A stretch of DNA of 64,000 bases from positions 1 to 64,000 of the forward strand of contig CAJQUW010006381.1 of the NCBI GenBank assembly GCA_907163375.1. Reading direction: 5' to 3'. Both the position numbers and the translations under genes were made by a program. A model generated the notes under the pieces. That model saw nothing but the letters and a program-made list of their open reading frames with translations. It was not told where the DNA came from and searched no databases. This document shows, piece by piece, positions 12,410 through 23,021 of this stretch. Position 1 is the stretch's first letter; each line of letters starts with the position of its first letter. The stretch is from Prostheceraeus crozeri (taxonomy: Eukaryota; Platyhelminthes; Polycladida; Euryleptidae).

Positions 12410-13003
12410 GTAAGCGACGGTCGTCGCTCTGAGCTCCCGATATCGGGTGTTTCAAAGGACTCTATCTTTTGAAGTAGGCAAGCTATCTTCTTACTTCAAA
12501 GTTTGTGTGATAGAGTTTGATAGTGTCTTTACTACTGATAAAATTTTTTAAAAGTAGTATGAGTAGTAAAATGCGGAATTTTTTAAAAATTCTTAATTTT
12601 CAGTTTTTTCAAAGTTTTAACATGTAGACTAAGGTTTTCAAGTATGCTGAGTTCAAATCTGCTATCAGATTTGAAATGTAACTAAGTCTAAGGCAGCTTT
12701 GAGGGGTTGGATCCCAGCTACTGATCACTACCTTTGACTCGGCGTTCCTGTTACCACTTCGGGGCAGTGACAATGATGTCTTCAGCTGTAAAGAGCGGGT
12801 ATCGGGGAAGATCTCTCACTTCCCTAGTGATCAGTACAAGGCCTTCGGCTGTCGACGGGATCTAGTGCCACTCACTACACTCAAATCTATCATTCCTCAC
12901 TAAGTGTAAAATCATTCTTTTCCGTTTTTATAAACTAGGAATCAATCGTTTGCTATCAAACGTTTACGGAATTATAATCATTGTTTTCCCCTTTTCAATT
13001 CAG
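12410..13003 (+). other. Candidate 5' leader intron with a 12-bp inverted repeat
   Basis: The donor GTAAGC at 12,410 and the acceptor TTTTCAATTCAG ending at 13,003 sit just before the start codon at 13,007. This suggests a 594-nt intron in the 5' leader. Inside it TACTGATCACTA (12,719-12,730) and its exact reverse complement (12,825-12,836) bracket 94 nt, so the RNA could fold into a hairpin. Splicing is predicted from the signals only. Confidence 0.5.
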
Positions 13004-13006
13004 AAA

Positions 13007-14374
13007 ATGGTTAACTACAACAATGCAAAGACGGCTTTTAAGCTTTGCGTCTGTTCAAAGATTTTTCGTAGCGATGCCTTTAAGAAGCATTCTTGTGCAC
13101 ATAAGCGAATGGTAGGGGGCATTCGATACTTTTGTAGCAACCATAATGCATCTCGCCTTGTCGAGACGCTACCGGAGTGGCATGCGAAGCACAGCAGCTG
13201 CAGTCAATCAGAGCTGACTGAGGAGGCGAAGCAAAGTCTCTTCAGCTCAGAGTTGAAAGCTCTGGAGACTCAGTGTGCTATCGAGGCTATCACGTCAGCA
13301 AAGCCTCCCTCATCTTTTGCACCAGCAAAGGCTCTCTCGCCCACCCCGATTCTAGAGACTCAGTCTGCTGTCGAGTCTATCACGTCAGCAGAGGCTCCAT
13401 CTTCTAGCGTGCCAGCAAAGGCTCTCTCACCCACTCCGATTGAGTCATCTCCGAAGTCGAGTAAATCCTCCTCCTCCTCCTCTAGCGATGAGTCGGCTAC
13501 AAGTAGCAGCGACAGTGAGGAAGAGGAGGAGGATAAAGGCTCGACGAAGGTTGACCTAGTCGAGAGTGTCTACCTCGATAGCGAGGTAGAGGCGGTGAGG
13601 GACGTTGACCTCGATAGCGAGGTGCAGCCGGCTAAGTTATCAAGCAGTGGTGGGATTGCGGCTCAATGTCGCAACTTCATTATGCGCCCACCACTGGTTG
13701 ATAACTATGACAAGCTGAAGAATGAGTTGGAGGTGTGGAAGAGGGACTGCTTCTTCTATAAAGCGAGTTCCGAGAACCTCTCGCGAGTCACTCAGGAGCT
13801 CAAGAAGACTCAAGCTAGTCTTTTTGAGAAAGAAGGAGAGCTCGATCGCGAGAGGTTCTCGCACCTCGCTAGTAAGGCTAAAGAAGAGCAGCTCCTCATC
13901 GAGAGAGAGAGTCAGGAGAAGGAGTTAAGAAAGATGAGGGAGGAGGTGGAAGGGCTGCGAAAGCAGTTGGGGAAGGTGGTGGCGACTAATCAGGAGCTGC
14001 ACCAGCAAGTGATGAGTAGCAGTACTCGACGATCAAGTCGCCTCCACATTCCCCTTGACAAGAAAGGACGTGTGCCCGCAAGACCGCTCCTCTGTGAACG
14101 TGGCAGAGACGAGATGTGCTATAGCAGGGCTAAAAAAGGTATCGAATGCCTTCACTTTACATTCGATCACAAGGAGGCGATCACAGGATTCCTGTTCGAG
14201 CCACGTCCTGAGAAGATCTGTAAGTTTAAAACAAGTAACTTAGAGTTCAAGATAATAACTAACAACTTCTTTCTTTACAGATATCAAAGAGAAGCGCCCA
14301 CCTGCTTCCGTCAACGAGCCGGAGGCGAAGCGGCAAGCTTGAGTGCCATAGTCCTTGAATTATCCCGAGAATGA
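13007..14374 (+). CDS. Polinton accessory protein: Cys/His N-terminus, acidic linker, coiled coil
   Basis: Function not recognised. The start is placed at ATG 13,007, just after a predicted 3' splice site. The N-terminus has Cys and His pairs (FKLCVCSK, KKHSCAHKR, YFCSNHN) that could bind zinc. Next come two copies of a Ser/Pro/Ala-rich block (PAKALSPTPI), a Ser/Glu/Asp-rich acidic stretch, then roughly 100 residues of Lys/Glu-rich heptad-like sequence that should form a coiled coil. A GTAAGT donor near 14,220 and a TTTCTTTACAG acceptor ending at 14,280 suggest a 3' intron, so the C-terminus is uncertain. It is the first gene inside the left terminus and has its own TATA promoter. A regulatory or chromatin-associated role is a guess. 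Confidence 0.7.
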   Translation: MVNYNNAKTAFKLCVCSKIFRSDAFKKHSCAHKRMVGGIRYFCSNHNASRLVETLPEWHAKHSSCSQSELTEEAKQSLFSSELKALETQCAIEAITSAKPPSSFAPAKALSPTPILETQSAVESITSAEAPSSSVPAKALSPTPIESSPKSSKSSSSSSSDESATSSSDSEEEEEDKGSTKVDLVESVYLDSEVEAVRDVDLDSEVQPAKLSSSGGIAAQCRNFIMRPPLVDNYDKLKNELEVWKRDCFFYKASSENLSRVTQELKKTQASLFEKEGELDRERFSHLASKAKEEQLLIERESQEKELRKMREEVEGLRKQLGKVVATNQELHQQVMSSSTRRSSRLHIPLDKKGRVPARPLLCERGRDEMCYSRAKKGIECLHFTFDHKEAITGFLFEPRPEKICKFKTSNLEFKIITNNFFLYRYQREAPTCFRQRAGGEAASLSAIVLELSRE

Positions 14375-15088
14375 ACCATCGGCTCTCTTAAGGGCCACCA
14401 TGGGGCAAGACATGATAGAACCTCCTCGCGGTTTGCCCTGGGCAGTCTTCGGACTGGCGAATACTATCATTAAGTTGAATCTGCTATCAGTCAACTTGAA
14501 CGTTGCAAATGAAGTTCGGTGTAATACTTCCTTTCGACGGGCGTTCCTGTAAAGGGCGGCGGTGAAACCCGTAGCTATGTATACCGCAAGGGACATTCGG
14601 CAATGGTCAATCTTGTTAAACCTCTCTGCGTCATGTTTGCAAGTGATTGCCTCTGTCTCAACGTAGTATGCATTCGCGCCAGGGCGACATTTAGCCAACT
14701 GTCGAAGGTTGCCTAAAACTTTCCATTGCATACGTTATGAGAGCCATGAGTTCTACCTGTCTCTATCAATGAGACGAATTGATGAATGGAATGAAAGGGA
14801 GGACACTCACGCGCCACACGCAACATAACACACTTCTCTCTTCCATAGTCTAACAAGCTCTTTACACATGGATCGCAGTCGATTGCTATCCCAGAATCAT
14901 GTAAGCTATCTTAATTTTATTTAACACTATTTCATCTACCATTATCACCCATATGAAATGTTATAAGATTTGCAAGTTAGACTAAGCGTGCTACTATTTC
15001 CAAATGAAAAAGTATACATGCTTAAATTATTCACTAAAGCCCCATTCAAGTAAGTCAGTATGAAAGCAAAGATAATACGAAATAAACA
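14375..15088. other. Inter-gene stretch in the Polinton, no supported gene
   Basis: It lies between the 3' end of the left gene and a minus-strand gene. An ATG at 14,869 followed after 10 codons by GTAAGC could be a small first exon, but no partner exon is evident. AATAAA at 15,081-15,086 on the plus strand could end the left gene's transcript. Confidence 0.4.
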
Positions 15089-15092
15089 TTTA

Positions 15093-15524
15093 TTATGGCA
15101 TGTATTTTAAAAGGTCTTCATCGTCAATATCGTCCCAGAGTCTGACTTCACATAGATCACAAAAACAGTTGAGCTGCTTTAAACGTTCTTCTGCAGCGTC
15201 CCTCACTTTCTCAATGTACGCCCACTCCGCCACGGTTCGCGGTTGGGAGTTAGGGGTGTACCACTCCCATATTTGATGCAACTGCGACTTGCTGGTCATC
15301 TCCATCACCCCTTCGACATCATATTGTAAATATTTCGACCGTATGCCTGTTAGGTCGGGCAACTCCTCTTCATCGTCCTCCGATAACTTTCGTATATTGT
15401 CGAGATTGTATGTCTTCTCCACCTTCGCCTTTCTTGGTGCATTTGGTGTAACGAGCACCTTTGCTGATGTGCATGGAGAGGAGAACTCCAATGCGGTATT
15501 TGGTGTTGTTGGAGGACTTGTCAT
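15093..15524 (-). CDS. Polinton hypothetical protein, 143 aa
   Basis: Family not recognised. The N-terminus is rich in Ser, Thr and Pro, followed by a short basic patch (PRKAKVEK), an acidic segment (LSEDDEEELPDL), a Trp-rich middle (HQIWEWY, VAEWAYIEKVRDAAEERL) and a Cys-containing acidic C-terminus (NCFCDLCEVRLWDDIDDEDL). CxCxxC suggests a metal site, but a single site is weak evidence. It is transcribed divergently from the polymerase gene, sharing the region that contains two CCAAT boxes. Its stop codon overlaps a minus-strand AATAAA (15,089-15,094), so the 3' untranslated region must be very short. Confidence 0.65.
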   Translation of the reverse strand: MTSPPTTPNTALEFSSPCTSAKVLVTPNAPRKAKVEKTYNLDNIRKLSEDDEEELPDLTGIRSKYLQYDVEGVMEMTSKSQLHQIWEWYTPNSQPRTVAEWAYIEKVRDAAEERLKQLNCFCDLCEVRLWDDIDDEDLLKYMP

Positions 15525-15597
15525 GTTGTCTTTGAAATGCTGACTTTGAATAATGATAACTTTAACATTTTTCTAATTCTTAAGTATCAACAAGCAA

Positions 15598-15645
15598 CCA
15601 ATCAGAATGAACAGCCAATGAATGATGAGCATGAAAGTATATAAG
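15598..15645 (+). promoter_or_regulatory. Polymerase promoter: paired CCAAT boxes and TATATAAG
   Basis: CCAAT at 15,598-15,602 and 15,615-15,619 is followed by TATATAAG at 15,638-15,645. About 105 nt after the TATA box comes ATG joined directly to GTAAGT. The same arrangement is found for a minus-strand gene at 31.9-32.0 kb. Confidence 0.65.
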
Positions 15646-15749
15646 CAAAGTGACATTCATGTCATTTCATTTAATCTGTGAATCATACAAGTGACGAACG
15701 CACGATCTCTCTCTTTGACTATTATTCTGTCTGATCATATTTCATTAAA

Positions 15750-18700
15750 ATGGTAAGTTAAAGATTTCCTCTCTCATCTCCCTCAAACGTGTGACTAATA
15801 GCATCTTCCTCAATTTCAGGCATCAACTTCATCACCAACGCCCTCTCTTCTCGAGGAAAGTTTAGAGTTATTGAGTCAAGGTAGGTTGTAACACTACACT
15901 GAGGCTTGAACAGAGATGATAGAATGATTTCTCTTTCAGGTGATGCGAGTTCCAGCTCAGAACTGTCGCGATATGGCAACGAGTGGGAATGTGCTGACTG
16001 TGGGCACATCTTCACGAGGAAATGGGATCTCACCCGACACATCAAGCGAGGTGTTTGTCGACCTAAGCCGGCATCAATCTCCGAAGGTAGGGATGATTCT
16101 GTTAACGATGTCTCCTTTTCTTGCGATTTATGCATTCAGTCTTTCGAGACACGTTTTGAACTATCTTCGCACAGACTTCAACATACACACACGAACGATA
16201 CCTACACCAACGGTACCTCCTCTATCCGGCTCACTGAGGTGTCCATAAATAATTTAGTGAGGAACTACCAGATGGACTCCTCAGAAACCATTGCTAACTT
16301 TGAGGAATGGTTTCATCAAAATTCATCATTGATAGAAGCGCTCTTCAACAATTTAGACAATTTTAGGATGAAGGCGCTCATCTATCTTAAAATAAAATAT
16401 GTAAAAATCGACCACCATACTGGACAAATAATAGAGAGGTTAGAGTTTCACATACCCTCCTCTCCTGCAACCGAGGTTGTAGACTATGAGTCTTGGATAA
16501 ATTTTCACATCCAAGGATTAAAATTAAATATTGATAAATTTAACGAGCGCGATAGCGGTCTCATTTTTGACGGCATTGAGTCCGCCTTATTTAAAATCAG
16601 TTTATTAGGAAATCATAGTGGTCGAGGCTCCTTTAAACTTCCAAAAAATTTAAAAAACAAAACAGCAGTCATCAATGTCGATTGCGAATCGCAATGTTTT
16701 AAATATGCTGTCCTCTCCATTCTCCACTATAATGACATCAATGCGAATCGAAATCGTACATATAGCTATAGGCAGTGGGAGAATGAATTAAACTTCGATG
16801 ACTGTAATAGTGACGATATGAAAATTAAAGATATAGAAAAATTTGAAAAATTGAACAACATTAAAATAGTTCTCCATGTTTGGGAAAAGGGATTGAAGGG
16901 TGTGCGCTACAACTCGCGTTCGAGTTGTTATGACCATGTTGTCAACCTTTTATTAGTAAGACAGGATGATAGTGAGGAATGGCACTACTGCGGCATTCCC
17001 AAAATCTCTCGCTTATACCACCACTTAAGAAATTCTACCTCATCAGAGATTTATTACTGTGACAGATGCATTCGGAACTTTAGGAGTAAAAACAAATTTG
17101 AAACTCATTATGAGTGGTGTAAGCGAGGTAAACTGCAAATGGAACGCATGCCCAAAGATAAGGAGTTTTCATATAGAGAGAATGGCGATGAACTAAGTCC
17201 TCTTCGTGTCATCTATGCTGACATCGAATGTTATATCGATGATAACATCCATCGACCAGCAGCCATTTCCTGCTATGAAGTATGGCATGACCATTTCCAA
17301 AATAGAAAAAATAAAATGCACGTCTGGCAAGGTGAGGATTGTATTTACCAATTCCTACAATTCCTCGAACAGGCTGTAAAATTTCAACAAAAGTATGATG
17401 GTGAACTCTATCGCAGATCATTGCATATGACAGCAGATGATCAAGCAAAATTTGATAGTTGCAACGTTTGCCCCAAATGTAGGAAAACATTTGACGATGA
17501 TAAGATTAAGAAAGTGCGCGACCATGACCACATCACTGGTAAATTTAGAAACGCACTCTGTTCAAAATGTAATTTTTCGCTGAGGATGAAGCGGCGTACA
17601 TTACCCGTCATTTTCCATAATTTCAAGGGCTACGACAGCCATATGATAATAAAAGGAGGTTTAGGTCAAATGAAAGAGTGGAAGCTTGATGTAATAGCAC
17701 AAACGAGAGAGAAGTTTATGGCCATGACAGCAAAAGTGCCTGTCGATAAAACTAAAGAAAATAAGACGGTCTATTTTTATATATAATTTTTAGATTCCTA
17801 CCAATTTATGACTGCATCACTGGCCTCTCTCGTGCAAAATCTAAAGTCTCTTCCACTAACACAAAATCTTAAGAAACAATATCCAAATCTAACCGATGAA
17901 GTCATCACACGGAAAGGAGTCTTTCCATATGCATATTTTGATGCAATTAGTAAACTCGGCGAGACTTCTCTTCCGCCCATAGATAAATTTAAAAATGATT
18001 TGACCGGCGCAGAATGTAAGACCGAAGATTATGATCATGCACAAGATGCATGGATAAAATTTGACTGCCATACATTTGGTGAATATATGATTGCCTACCT
18101 TAAGTTAGATGTATTTTTGCTGGCTGATGTATTTCAGGAGTTTCGACGAGTGGCATTAGAAGAAGATAAGTTAGATCCCGTCCACTTTGTCAGTCTGCCA
18201 GCCATGTCATTTAAGTCTGCTTTTAAAATGACTGGTGAGACCATTCATCTCTTACAAGATCCAGAGATGTATAATTTATTTGAGCGAGGAATTCGCGGTG
18301 GTCTCACATTTGTAAATAAACATAGGTTAAAATCAAAAATAGTAGGCAATGACCAGACTCATCTGAAGTATTATGACCAAAATAATTTGTATGGTAGTTC
18401 ATTATCCAAACCGCTACCTCACTCTGAGTTTAGCTGGTTAGATGATAGTGAAATTCAACATTTCTCCAACCCTTCCAACATACTAGCAATTCCAGATGAA
18501 GGTGATTGGGGATATTATTTTGAGATAGATCTAATCTATCCAAATAATATTAAACATAAAACCGTAGATTTTCCACTCGCACCCGAATCAGGTGAAGTGA
18601 GTAAAGATATGTTTTCCGACTTTATGAAACAATTTCATAAAGATTTAGAATCATGTGGACAACCCAAGTATAAGCCTTGCCGCAAACTTTTACTCACTCA

Positions 18701-19723
18701 ATATGATAAGGAAAACTATCTAGTCCACTTTAGCATCTTAAAATTTTATTTAGAAATGGGCATGATTTTAAAAAGAGTTCACCGCATTATTAAATTTAGA
18801 CAGAAAGCCTTCCTCAAACCATATATTGATAGCAACAGCCAGAAACGTGCACTAGCCCAAAATAATTTTGAAAAAGATTTTTATAAATATAAGAACAACA
18901 GTCTATTTGGTAAGACGATGGAGGATGTTAGAAAGCGCGTAAACTACAAACTAGTTAATGATGATCAAAAGTATCACAAATTGGTCTCATCACCTCTATT
19001 CATCGATAGAGACATTATCGATGAGGACCTTGTAGGTGTTAAAATGATAAAATCTGAAGTTGAGTTGTGCAAGCCCATCTATATTGGTCAAGCTGTACTA
19101 GATTACTCTAAGCTTGAAATGTACCAACTCTTTTATAAAATACTAAAACCATGTCCTCTCGTAAAAGAGGTTCGTTTGTTGGGTGGTGATACAGATAGTT
19201 TCTTCTTAGGTATTACCACTCAAAAGATTTAAATTTCAATGAAGTAGGAAAATCTTTAGAAAGATATTTTGATACATCAAATTATCCTGCTAATCATCCA
19301 CTCTACTCCATCAAAAATAAGGCAAAACTTGGCTGCTTTAAGGATGAGACAGCAGGGAAGGAGATAGCTGAAATGATTCTCCTCCGTCCAAAAATGTATT
19401 CTATGAAATTAAAGGATAGTGATGATAGCATTAAGCGCGCTAAAGGCATATCAAGATCATTGGTCTCTAACATGAAACATAAAAATTTCAGGAAAGCCTA
19501 TAGAAATAAAAATATAACGTTTGTCAATATGACAATCTTAAAATCTAAGTCGCATGAGATCAAAACTCATACTTTTAGGAAACGGGCGCTTTCAGCATGG
19601 GAGGATAAGAGGTGCTGGCTAGAACACAACATATCTCTTCCACATGGACATCCTGACACAAACATACCACCACCCAAAAGAATTAAACTCACACTACCAC
19701 ATTCAGGAGACGTCTTAGCATAA
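15750..19723 (+). pseudogene. PolB: Polinton protein-primed DNA polymerase B gene (fossil, broken)
   Basis: This polymerase would copy the element using a terminal protein primer. In order: a leader with ATG followed at once by a GTAAGT donor (67-nt intron) and a second short intron (15,881-15,939); C2H2-type zinc-finger-like segments; the N-terminal domain with VINVDCESQCFKYAVLS and YYCDRCIRNF; the exonuclease motif VIYADIEC; CRKTF...DHDHITGKFRNALC; HNFKGYDSHMI; polymerase motif A region YYDQNNLYG; motif B region NNSLFGKTMEDVR; and motif C GGDTDSFF. These are characteristic of Polinton-type B polymerases. The gene looks broken by about two interruptions and is otherwise well preserved. It converges on the capsid-type gene at 20.0 kb. 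Confidence 0.95.
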
Positions 19724-19928
19724 TCATCCTTAACTTAGTATTTTGATGTTGATTTCTGTAGATAAACATTGTTGTTTTATGTATCGCATGAGATTGTTTT
19801 TTCCTTGTGAATATGTGTCCACATCTGTACATTCCCCATGTGATGACTTTTCCACTGAAAGACATTTTTCCTATCCCTGTATATTTCCACCCTTCACGAA
19901 GTAAAAAGACTTTTTGTATATAACAATG

Positions 19929-20013
19929 TTTATTGAAGTGCGCTCATGTATATATTTTCAGTGGATGTTGTATAAAGTCTATTCCTTCACATTCATGTAC
20001 ATATTTCAATAAA
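19929..20013. terminator. Convergent poly(A) signals between polymerase and capsid-type gene
   Basis: AATAAA on the plus strand at 20,008-20,013 and TTTATT (minus-strand AATAAA) at 19,929-19,934 overlap in a tail-to-tail arrangement. The two transcripts would share about 80 nt of antisense 3' sequence. TGTTGTATAAAG occurs twice here. Confidence 0.55.
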
Positions 20014-20028
20014 TGTTGTATAAAGACT

Positions 20029-21579
20029 TCACTTTGTTTTCCGAAACACTAACGTTATGAGGGATTTAGTATCTTTCACATGGATGCACTCTTGTAAACC
20101 ATTGGTAATTTTGATAGCAATAGAGGGTATAGTTTGTTTGACGACGGGATGATAGAAAATAGATTCAAACATCTTCTCGACTATTCCATATGAAGCGTCT
20201 TTATCATGAATGAAATCGCGTAAAATGTATTCTTTTTTCTCACCAGCAGAAATAGGTAGAATCAAATCACTTTGAATGTAAAGGTGCTGTTCATGTTTAT
20301 CAAGTGTCATTGGTGTTTCTATACCAATCGTATGCGCAGCAGCAAACACAGTTTGTAGCATTGAAAAACCAAAGAGTTTTTTCAAATTTTTACTCAATTG
20401 ACATTGAATGTCATCACCCAGTCTCAGAACAACGCGTTGATTTTCAATTGAAAACGAAATGTGGTGTGTCTTTACATCATATTTACTTTTCATCACATGC
20501 TTCAACTTCTGTTGTATATAAGGATTTACTACATGAATGAAGCTTTCAACTGTATGATATAGACGCGGCATTATATTGATAGCAACTTTAGATTCTTCAT
20601 AAGACTGGTAAATTTTCTTGATGCGATCGCCATAGATGTCCACCCACCATTCATCATTAACTGAATCAGCTTTAGTGTGATATTCATGAGAAGCATACAC
20701 CACACCGCTTCCAATAATAGGTGTATAATGTCTTGCAAAATGACGCAAGGTTGGAGAGAAATAAACTGTAAGTTTGTCATTATATTTCTGAATAACCAAC
20801 TTATTTTTGTCCGCCATAATTTTCTCTCCATACTTCTTACCCACAGTCTCATTCCATCGTTTTACTAACTCAATAAGTGATAAAGGTTGAACACCACGCT
20901 TTTTCAAAATGATGCGTTCTTCGCATTCTACAACATCTTCATCAAATATTTTAAATCTATAATGAAATTTGTTGATTCGATTTGAATAAACTTTTTTAAC
21001 ATTTGCAGTAGCAATTGACGTTAGATGTAGTCCATGACCAAAACCGAGATGCGGATAGAATTCACTATCCAACCTCAGCGTAAGACCTTTAGTAAAAGAA
21101 TGAAAGCGGAGGAACTGTCTCCCACTCCAATGATAGATAGTAAACTCATAAGCTTTCTGATTTTTATTCTTCATGATGGAAGTATTACCACTGTTGAATG
21201 CCTTAATAATTTTCTCATTCCCAAATGGCTCATAAGAATCTGATTTTATCTGAATCCATTCATAGTTCCACTTTCCATCTGATGTTAAATTGTATGGGAA
21301 CTGAAATGCATTATTCATCGTTATTCCATCATGGGTGCGAGGAGTCAATATCATTTCTTCCAAATCATTCACATTCTGAATATTGCTATCATAGCAAATA
21401 CTAGAAACGCCAACCTCCCATTCACCTTCTAAATGCAGTGGGCGATTTAATTCTACTCGATAGTCTGATGGTTTATTTTTGGGAAATTTATTCATAGAAG
21501 CATTACTGGGCAAGTAGATTAGAAACGAGTCCTTATTTTCACTTTCCATATTATTCACATTGGAAAAATATATTAGCAT
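20029..21579 (-). CDS. Polinton capsid-type protein 2 (WEVGV family, minor capsid/penton candidate)
   Basis: A protein of about 506-516 residues. Its N-terminus contains SFLIYLPSNASMNKFP and LEGEWEVGVSSICY, the signature of a family common in invertebrate Polintons (LPSNxS ... L.G.WEVGL). I regard this as a structural (minor capsid or penton-like) protein, but the exact role is uncertain. The C-terminal half (LYIQSDLILPISAGEKKEYILRDF) aligns in pattern with the neighbouring paralogue. ATG 21,579 or ATG 21,549 (MESENKDSF) may be the start; the latter follows a stop as TAATATGG. The motif ATGCAAA lies just upstream (21,583-21,589). Poly(A) signal at 19,929-19,934. Confidence 0.75.
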   Translation of the reverse strand: MLIYFSNVNNMESENKDSFLIYLPSNASMNKFPKNKPSDYRVELNRPLHLEGEWEVGVSSICYDSNIQNVNDLEEMILTPRTHDGITMNNAFQFPYNLTSDGKWNYEWIQIKSDSYEPFGNEKIIKAFNSGNTSIMKNKNQKAYEFTIYHWSGRQFLRFHSFTKGLTLRLDSEFYPHLGFGHGLHLTSIATANVKKVYSNRINKFHYRFKIFDEDVVECEERIILKKRGVQPLSLIELVKRWNETVGKKYGEKIMADKNKLVIQKYNDKLTVYFSPTLRHFARHYTPIIGSGVVYASHEYHTKADSVNDEWWVDIYGDRIKKIYQSYEESKVAINIMPRLYHTVESFIHVVNPYIQQKLKHVMKSKYDVKTHHISFSIENQRVVLRLGDDIQCQLSKNLKKLFGFSMLQTVFAAAHTIGIETPMTLDKHEQHLYIQSDLILPISAGEKKEYILRDFIHDKDASYGIVEKMFESIFYHPVVKQTIPSIAIKITNGLQECIHVKDTKSLITLVFRKTK

Positions 21580-21582
21580 ACG

Positions 21583-21589
21583 TTTGCAT
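21583..21589 (-). promoter_or_regulatory. ATGCAAA late-gene motif (capsid-type 2)
   Basis: ATGCAAA reads on the minus strand and starts 40 nt before ATG 21,549. Its first base also ends the stop codon of the upstream gene (TAATGCAAA). Confidence 0.5.
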
Positions 21590-22986
21590 TAACTCTTCAT
21601 TCGGAAATGGAGTGTGATACTTGTCACAGCATCTTTATGAAAAGGAATCAACGCACCAGCATCGTCATAAATGGCAATATCAATTTGTGGGATGTAGTTT
21701 GATTTCAGCTTTGTATAATGCACTTTCTTGAAAGTATGCTCAGATAAAATACTGCAGCTCTTTGGCTGGTATGGTATCATTGCTAGCAATGGAGCTTCAA
21801 CATCTCCCACACGTACATCTTCACCAATATTGGAATATATCTGAAAATAGTTAATACGACGCGATAGCGACATGTCTGCGCTAGCTTTGGTTACAGTACC
21901 ACTTTTAAAGATATTTTGGTCAAAACCCAAAATGTCCATTAGAGTTTTATCCATAATTAGTTCAATACCTTTTCCACTTATAGTCAGAGACAAAGTACCT
22001 TCTTTTTCAGAAAATGAAATATGTTGGTCATTAATCACTTCATTTAAATAATCTACAACCAATTTAACTGAAGTAATGATGCGAGGTATCAACACTCTTG
22101 TTTCATGTAAGATACCACCGAAAGGCTCTACACACTTTCTGTATAAAGATACGGTCCATTCTGTATCAAATTGATTTGACCTTTCACATGGTAAATGTTG
22201 CATATTAAATTTTCCATGAACAGCTGCAGAATGATGTCGCAAGAACTGATGAAAATCTTTTGAACAAACTAATACTAGATCATCATCATTTAATTTACTT
22301 ATTGCAATATGATTAGATGATTTAATATAAGTCAATGTTGCCACTTGTTTACCATCAACTCGAAGGAGATAATTAAATTTCTTCAATAATGTTTCAGGAG
22401 TCATGTTTGTCTTTCTTGGTTTAATCACAATCTTCTTCACCAACGTCTTCTCATTTTTTGGAATAAGATCTACATAATAAGCTTCCTCTCGATATATTAA
22501 CTGTTTATGAGCACTTATGTGGTAATTAACGTTAAAATTATCATAGCTTGTCAAGGCGCTAGCGAGGTAACCTAAATCATTTCTTAAACTTGGACTTAAA
22601 CCAACAATCCAATCTTTCTCAACTACATGATGTATATAAGTATAATCATCATTGTGTGGAGTAAATTGGGCAATATGTTTACACGCTTTATTCAAGAAAT
22701 CATATATAAACTTTTTACATAATAAGAGATCTTTCTTTGGCCACTGTGGAATGTATACTCGGCAGCCCTTTTCACATTGGTAAGCAGCTGTACGTCTCAT
22801 ATTAATAGTCATCACCTCATGATCAAAAGTATAGACACAGTTGCTATAAACAAGTTGAGTGACACCCACTTCCCAATTCCCATTTAGCTGTTGTGCATGA
22901 TCAATGGGAGTAGAAAAGAGTGCGGCTCGATTACTAGTAAATCTCTTTGTAGCCGCATTGCTAAGCAAAATATGATAAAACGACAT
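21589..22986 (-). CDS. Polinton capsid-type protein 1 (WEVGV family, minor capsid/penton candidate)
   Basis: Starting at ATG 22,986 (MSFYHILLSNAATKRF), a protein of about 465 residues with LNGNWEVGVTQLVYSN near residue 37. The C-terminal block reads YSNIGEDVRVGDVEAPLLAMI, then IDIAIYDDAGALIPF and VTSITLHFR. This C-terminal pattern (VGD..APLL, I.I.DD.G..IPF, V.LHFR) is typical of the same Polinton structural family as its downstream neighbour, so the pair are tandem paralogues. An open frame extends upstream without an ATG. The start is chosen because SFYxxLxSN is where the family begins. The plus-strand gene's ATG is only 35 nt away in the divergent direction. Confidence 0.78.
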   Translation of the reverse strand: MSFYHILLSNAATKRFTSNRAALFSTPIDHAQQLNGNWEVGVTQLVYSNCVYTFDHEVMTINMRRTAAYQCEKGCRVYIPQWPKKDLLLCKKFIYDFLNKACKHIAQFTPHNDDYTYIHHVVEKDWIVGLSPSLRNDLGYLASALTSYDNFNVNYHISAHKQLIYREEAYYVDLIPKNEKTLVKKIVIKPRKTNMTPETLLKKFNYLLRVDGKQVATLTYIKSSNHIAISKLNDDDLVLVCSKDFHQFLRHHSAAVHGKFNMQHLPCERSNQFDTEWTVSLYRKCVEPFGGILHETRVLIPRIITSVKLVVDYLNEVINDQHISFSEKEGTLSLTISGKGIELIMDKTLMDILGFDQNIFKSGTVTKASADMSLSRRINYFQIYSNIGEDVRVGDVEAPLLAMIPYQPKSCSILSEHTFKKVHYTKLKSNYIPQIDIAIYDDAGALIPFHKDAVTSITLHFRMKS

Positions 22987-23008
22987 TTTTATATTGCTAA
23001 TCTGCAAC

Positions 23009-23015
23009 TTTGCAT
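23009..23015 (-). promoter_or_regulatory. ATGCAAA late-gene motif (capsid-type 1 / divergent gene)
   Basis: ATGCAAAGTTG on the minus strand, 29 nt before ATG 22,986. It lies inside the 35-nt gap between two divergent start codons, so it may serve both genes. The following bases (GTTGCAGATTAGCAAT) resemble those at the 26.5-kb copy. Confidence 0.55.
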
Positions 23016-23021
23016 AACATC

